A DNA stretch of 64,000 nt from Sphingomonas suaedae (lineage in GTDB: Bacteria; Pseudomonadota; Alphaproteobacteria; Sphingomonadales; Sphingomonadaceae): positions 1 to 64,000 of the forward strand of contig NZ_CP042239.1 of NCBI RefSeq assembly GCF_007833215.1, read 5' to 3'. Under the pieces are notes generated by a model. It made no database searches and had not been told where the DNA came from. It saw nothing but the letters and a program-made list of their open reading frames with translations. Every line of letters starts with the position of its first letter. Position 1 is the stretch's first letter. The translations under genes were made by a program, and so were the position numbers. Shown here piece by piece: positions 61,610 to 64,000 of the stretch.

Positions 61610-63178
61610 TCAGACTTTGATGAAGCGGAGGGCGATCCACGGCTTCCCCGGCAGTGCGATTTCGGGCCGGGCGGGGTCGTGGACGTCATATTGGTTGCGT
61701 TGCTGCATGGTGAACACGCCCGGAACTGGGGTCACCGTCATATTCCAGGTGTCGATGATGTCGGCTCGGAAGCTGTGTTTGGGGTCCTTGTCGCGCCCGG
61801 GCAGGGTCACCCGCCACGACTTAGGCTGCGCCGATCCGAAATATTTCAGGTAATATTCGTGCGGCTGGCCGCCGATATGATAGTCCCACCAATGTTCGAT
61901 CGGGTCGATGCCGGGGACCGGCCCCTCCTCCATGATCTTGCGCAGGAAGGCGAGGCGAGGGGGACTCGTACCCCGCAACGTGCCGCCCTGGCCCAGCCAG
62001 CTGAAATCGGGGTTGCGGTCCGGCGCGAAGGTTTCGCTATGGCCGACATAGGTGCCACCCATCAGCCCCCACCAGAAGCGCTCGACCATCTGTTGCCCGG
62101 TCAGATTGGCCCAGCGCTGGTCGGAATCGCCTTCATAGACCACTTCGTCGAACACCACCGGTTTGAGCGCGAATTCGCGGTGCTGCGCGGCGCGGATGTC
62201 GTCCATGACGGCTGGGCCGTTCTGGACGCTGGCGTGCGTGATCCATGGCTTGCGATGGTCGTAATAGCGGCGAATCTGGTGGATCGAGCGCAACCGGTCA
62301 TGCGGATCGGCGGCGACCAGCACCCGAAACAGATGGTCCCAATCGTCGACGCTCTTCGATTTCACCAGATCCCATTCGTTCGCCATCGACCACCACAGAT
62401 TGCGATAGGCGCCCCAGCGGGCGGCGACGTAGCGGACATAGCGCTCGTCATCGGTGCGCCGCATGTCGCTATAGCCGCGCGCCTCGTCATAGGGGTGGAA
62501 CAGGATGACATCAGCCTGGATGCCGAGTTGGCGGAGGCGGAGAATGCGGTCCTCGTAGCGGCGGAAATAGGCTGGGTCGAAGCGAGTCGGGTCCCAATCG
62601 CGCGAACCGGTCCCGGTGCGGACGAAGGGATTGGTCGCGACCGACGGGACATTGGGGAAGACCAGCATCCGCAGCTTGTTGAACGGAGCCGAGCGCAGCG
62701 TTTCCAGCGTCTGGGCGCATTTGGCGTCGGACTGGAGCGCCCAGCTGTAGCAGGTGGTGCCGATCTGCCGGAATGGCGTGCCGTCGGCATGAACGAAGTG
62801 AAAGCCGTCCGGCGAGACCCGAACCGGGCTGTGATTGCCGGGCGATGGAGCGATGCAGTCGAATCTGCCCACCTTGCCGTTCAGCGGGGCGATGTTGCTC
62901 TCGGTCGTCCAGTCCCATGGCCCGGTCTCCGGCGGGCTGAACCGGATGCGATAGATGCCGTCGCCGTCGTAGAAGCCGGGGACGCGGATCGACCGGCCGT
63001 CGTGCCGGAACGTTGCCGCGATTTCGACATCGTCAAAGGGGTTGCCGTCCGATGGTCCATCCAAGGTCAGTTCGTGGATGCCCCAGCGCTCAATCGCGGG
63101 CGCGCGCGTTCGGGCGACGGCGGGGGTCGCCGCAGCGGCGAGGCCGCTCCCCATCATCGTGCGGCGCGACACGCGCAT
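61610..63178 (-). CDS. DUF5060-containing putative glycosidase (clan GH-A type)
   Basis: 522 residues with a Tat-like start (SRRTMMGSGLAAAATP). An N-terminal DUF5060 beta domain (about 28-110) reads ERWGIHELTLDG and FYDGDGIYRIRFSPPETG. A barrel follows with Glu in WWSMANEWDL and Glu in VVFDEVVYEGD, the spacing expected for acid/base and nucleophile of clan GH-A. A C-terminal beta domain resembles DUF5605. No established activity is known to me. The ATG overlaps the MFS stop (TGATG). Confidence 0.75.
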   Translation of the reverse strand: MRVSRRTMMGSGLAAAATPAVARTRAPAIERWGIHELTLDGPSDGNPFDDVEIAATFRHDGRSIRVPGFYDGDGIYRIRFSPPETGPWDWTTESNIAPLNGKVGRFDCIAPSPGNHSPVRVSPDGFHFVHADGTPFRQIGTTCYSWALQSDAKCAQTLETLRSAPFNKLRMLVFPNVPSVATNPFVRTGTGSRDWDPTRFDPAYFRRYEDRILRLRQLGIQADVILFHPYDEARGYSDMRRTDDERYVRYVAARWGAYRNLWWSMANEWDLVKSKSVDDWDHLFRVLVAADPHDRLRSIHQIRRYYDHRKPWITHASVQNGPAVMDDIRAAQHREFALKPVVFDEVVYEGDSDQRWANLTGQQMVERFWWGLMGGTYVGHSETFAPDRNPDFSWLGQGGTLRGTSPPRLAFLRKIMEEGPVPGIDPIEHWWDYHIGGQPHEYYLKYFGSAQPKSWRVTLPGRDKDPKHSFRADIIDTWNMTVTPVPGVFTMQQRNQYDVHDPARPEIALPGKPWIALRFIKV

Positions 63179-64000
63179 CAGGCGCGCTCGGCTTCGAGCT
63201 GCTCCAGCGACTTGCCCTCGTTCCGCGGTGCCCAGACGAATCCGATGATGCCGCTGACCGCGAGGAAACCGACGAGAATCCAGGCAAGCGTGGTGAATCC
63301 TGTCGCGGTGAGGAACGGCACGAAGAAGCTGAACAGACCCAGCACGATCCGCACCACGGCGAACATCACCCCCTGTGCGGTGCTGCGCAACAGGGTCGGG
63401 AACATTTCCGAGCTCCATAGCTGGAAGAAGCATTGCGCGCCGAACCCCTGACCGAACGCCATCAGGAAGACGTGGAGCAGCGCGACCTCGAGCGTGAGCG
63501 GAAAGATCGCGAGCAGCGACATGCCCACGACCTGGATGATCGCCGACAGCGCAAACAGCAGCCGCTGGTTCACCCGGTCGGCATAGCGCATGAAGACGAA
63601 ATAGATCGATGCCATGCCGATCAGGAAGCTCAGCGCCTGGATCGCTACCGACATCGCCTGACTCTGATTGCCAACGGTGCGCAGGATATAGGGGAAGAAG
63701 AAGCCGTTGGTTCCGGCCCAGAGATTCCAGAAGAGATACATTCCGGCGAGGAAAGCCATCGACCCGATATGTTCGCGGGTGAACAGGTCCTGCCATCGAC
63801 CGCGTTTGGCGCTGAGTTCGCTCGCTTGCGCCTCCTCCCAGCGCCGGGACTCACGCATCCGCGATCGCAGAAAGGTGAGCGCGAGCGCGAGGAGGGCGAG
63901 ATGCGCAAAGACGATGCGCGCCCCCAGCATCCCGAGCGGTTCGAGCAGCAGGAATAACAGTAGCACCACCACCGGCCCCAGATACCAGAGCACCTGTGCG
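63178..64000 (-). CDS. MFS sugar transporter (partial, 5' end outside the window)
   Basis: The frame is open to the window edge, so about 274 C-terminal residues are seen and the start is missing. Seven or so helices remain, with a cytosolic loop rich in charged residues (RMRESRRWEEAQ) and the second-half sugar porter motif LWSSEMFPTLLRSTAQGV, typical of the sugar porter branch (such as xylose or inositol carriers). It is coupled to the DUF5060 gene and probably imports a sugar released by the local enzymes. Confidence 0.82.
   Translation of the reverse strand, partial: AQVLWYLGPVVVLLLFLLLEPLGMLGARIVFAHLALLALALTFLRSRMRESRRWEEAQASELSAKRGRWQDLFTREHIGSMAFLAGMYLFWNLWAGTNGFFFPYILRTVGNQSQAMSVAIQALSFLIGMASIYFVFMRYADRVNQRLLFALSAIIQVVGMSLLAIFPLTLEVALLHVFLMAFGQGFGAQCFFQLWSSEMFPTLLRSTAQGVMFAVVRIVLGLFSFFVPFLTATGFTTLAWILVGFLAVSGIIGFVWAPRNEGKSLEQLEAERA

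Noticed and set aside
61553..63451. A 632-codon open frame antisense to the DUF5060 gene and the transporter end
   Set aside because: It spans the boundary of two well-supported minus-strand genes and its translation has no recognisable domain.

Overview
The window looks like chromosomal DNA of a high-GC alphaproteobacterium of the Sphingomonas type. The evidence is the gene order (dnaA alone; aroK-aroB; xerD-accA; methyltransferase / comF-grxC-nit-DUF1178), CC0125/CC1285-type lipoproteins, long TonB-dependent receptors, and a SapC / cupin / tryptophan-halogenase trio beside a receptor. The 24-bp palindrome containing CCTTCGACAGGCTCAGGG is, from memory, also typical of sphingomonads. All assignments come from reading the sequence; no database search was run.

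Positions 1-25,900 are mostly housekeeping: dnaA; aroK-aroB; a small membrane protein, a secreted Ala/Pro-rich protein, xerD and accA; two very small Flp-type pilins on the minus strand; mutT convergent with a terC-family gene; a DUF465 gene; an NDUFAF5-like methyltransferase divergent from comF-grxC-nit-DUF1178; tRNA-Arg(CCT); a TetR/SDR divergent pair; a histidine kinase; a SWIB-domain protein; a TonB-dependent receptor; a pterin operon folE-folM-folB; a small secreted protein; secA; and a lipoprotein. The most notable non-coding signal is a pair of near-identical structured RNA elements (about 9,651-9,705 and 9,991-10,038, minus strand), one before terC and one before the DUF465 gene. They share a 12-nt and a 7-nt core inside stems whose sequences differ but still pair.

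Positions 25,985-64,000 are a long carbohydrate-use region. The first block (25,985-32,354) is a divergent pair of operons for oxidative pentose or galactose catabolism: mutarotase and sugar-acid dehydratase on one strand; FucP-type permease, FAH-family (AraD1-type) enzyme and aldose 1-dehydrogenase on the other. The second block (32,362-44,337) has cupin and SapC divergent from a large TonB-dependent receptor, then halogenase, GH3, GH27 and a GntR regulator. The third block (44,338-64,000) holds GH95, GH51, a beta-helix protein, GH43-xylB-xylA, a frameshifted GH43, an unknown secreted protein, an esterase, GH9, an XylX-type dehydratase, a DUF5060 putative glycosidase and an MFS transporter cut by the window end. 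Together these suggest uptake and breakdown of a side-chain-rich hemicellulose (arabinoxylan or xyloglucan).

Three copies of a LacI-type operator (TGGTAGCGCTACCA and variants) precede the receptor, the GH43-xylB-xylA operon and GH9. This suggests one regulon run by a LacI-family regulator encoded outside the window. A GntR-type site (core GTCCTAC) occurs in two divergent promoters and may be the target of the FadR-type regulator at 43,543. I saw no CRISPR array, rRNA, prophage or insertion sequence.
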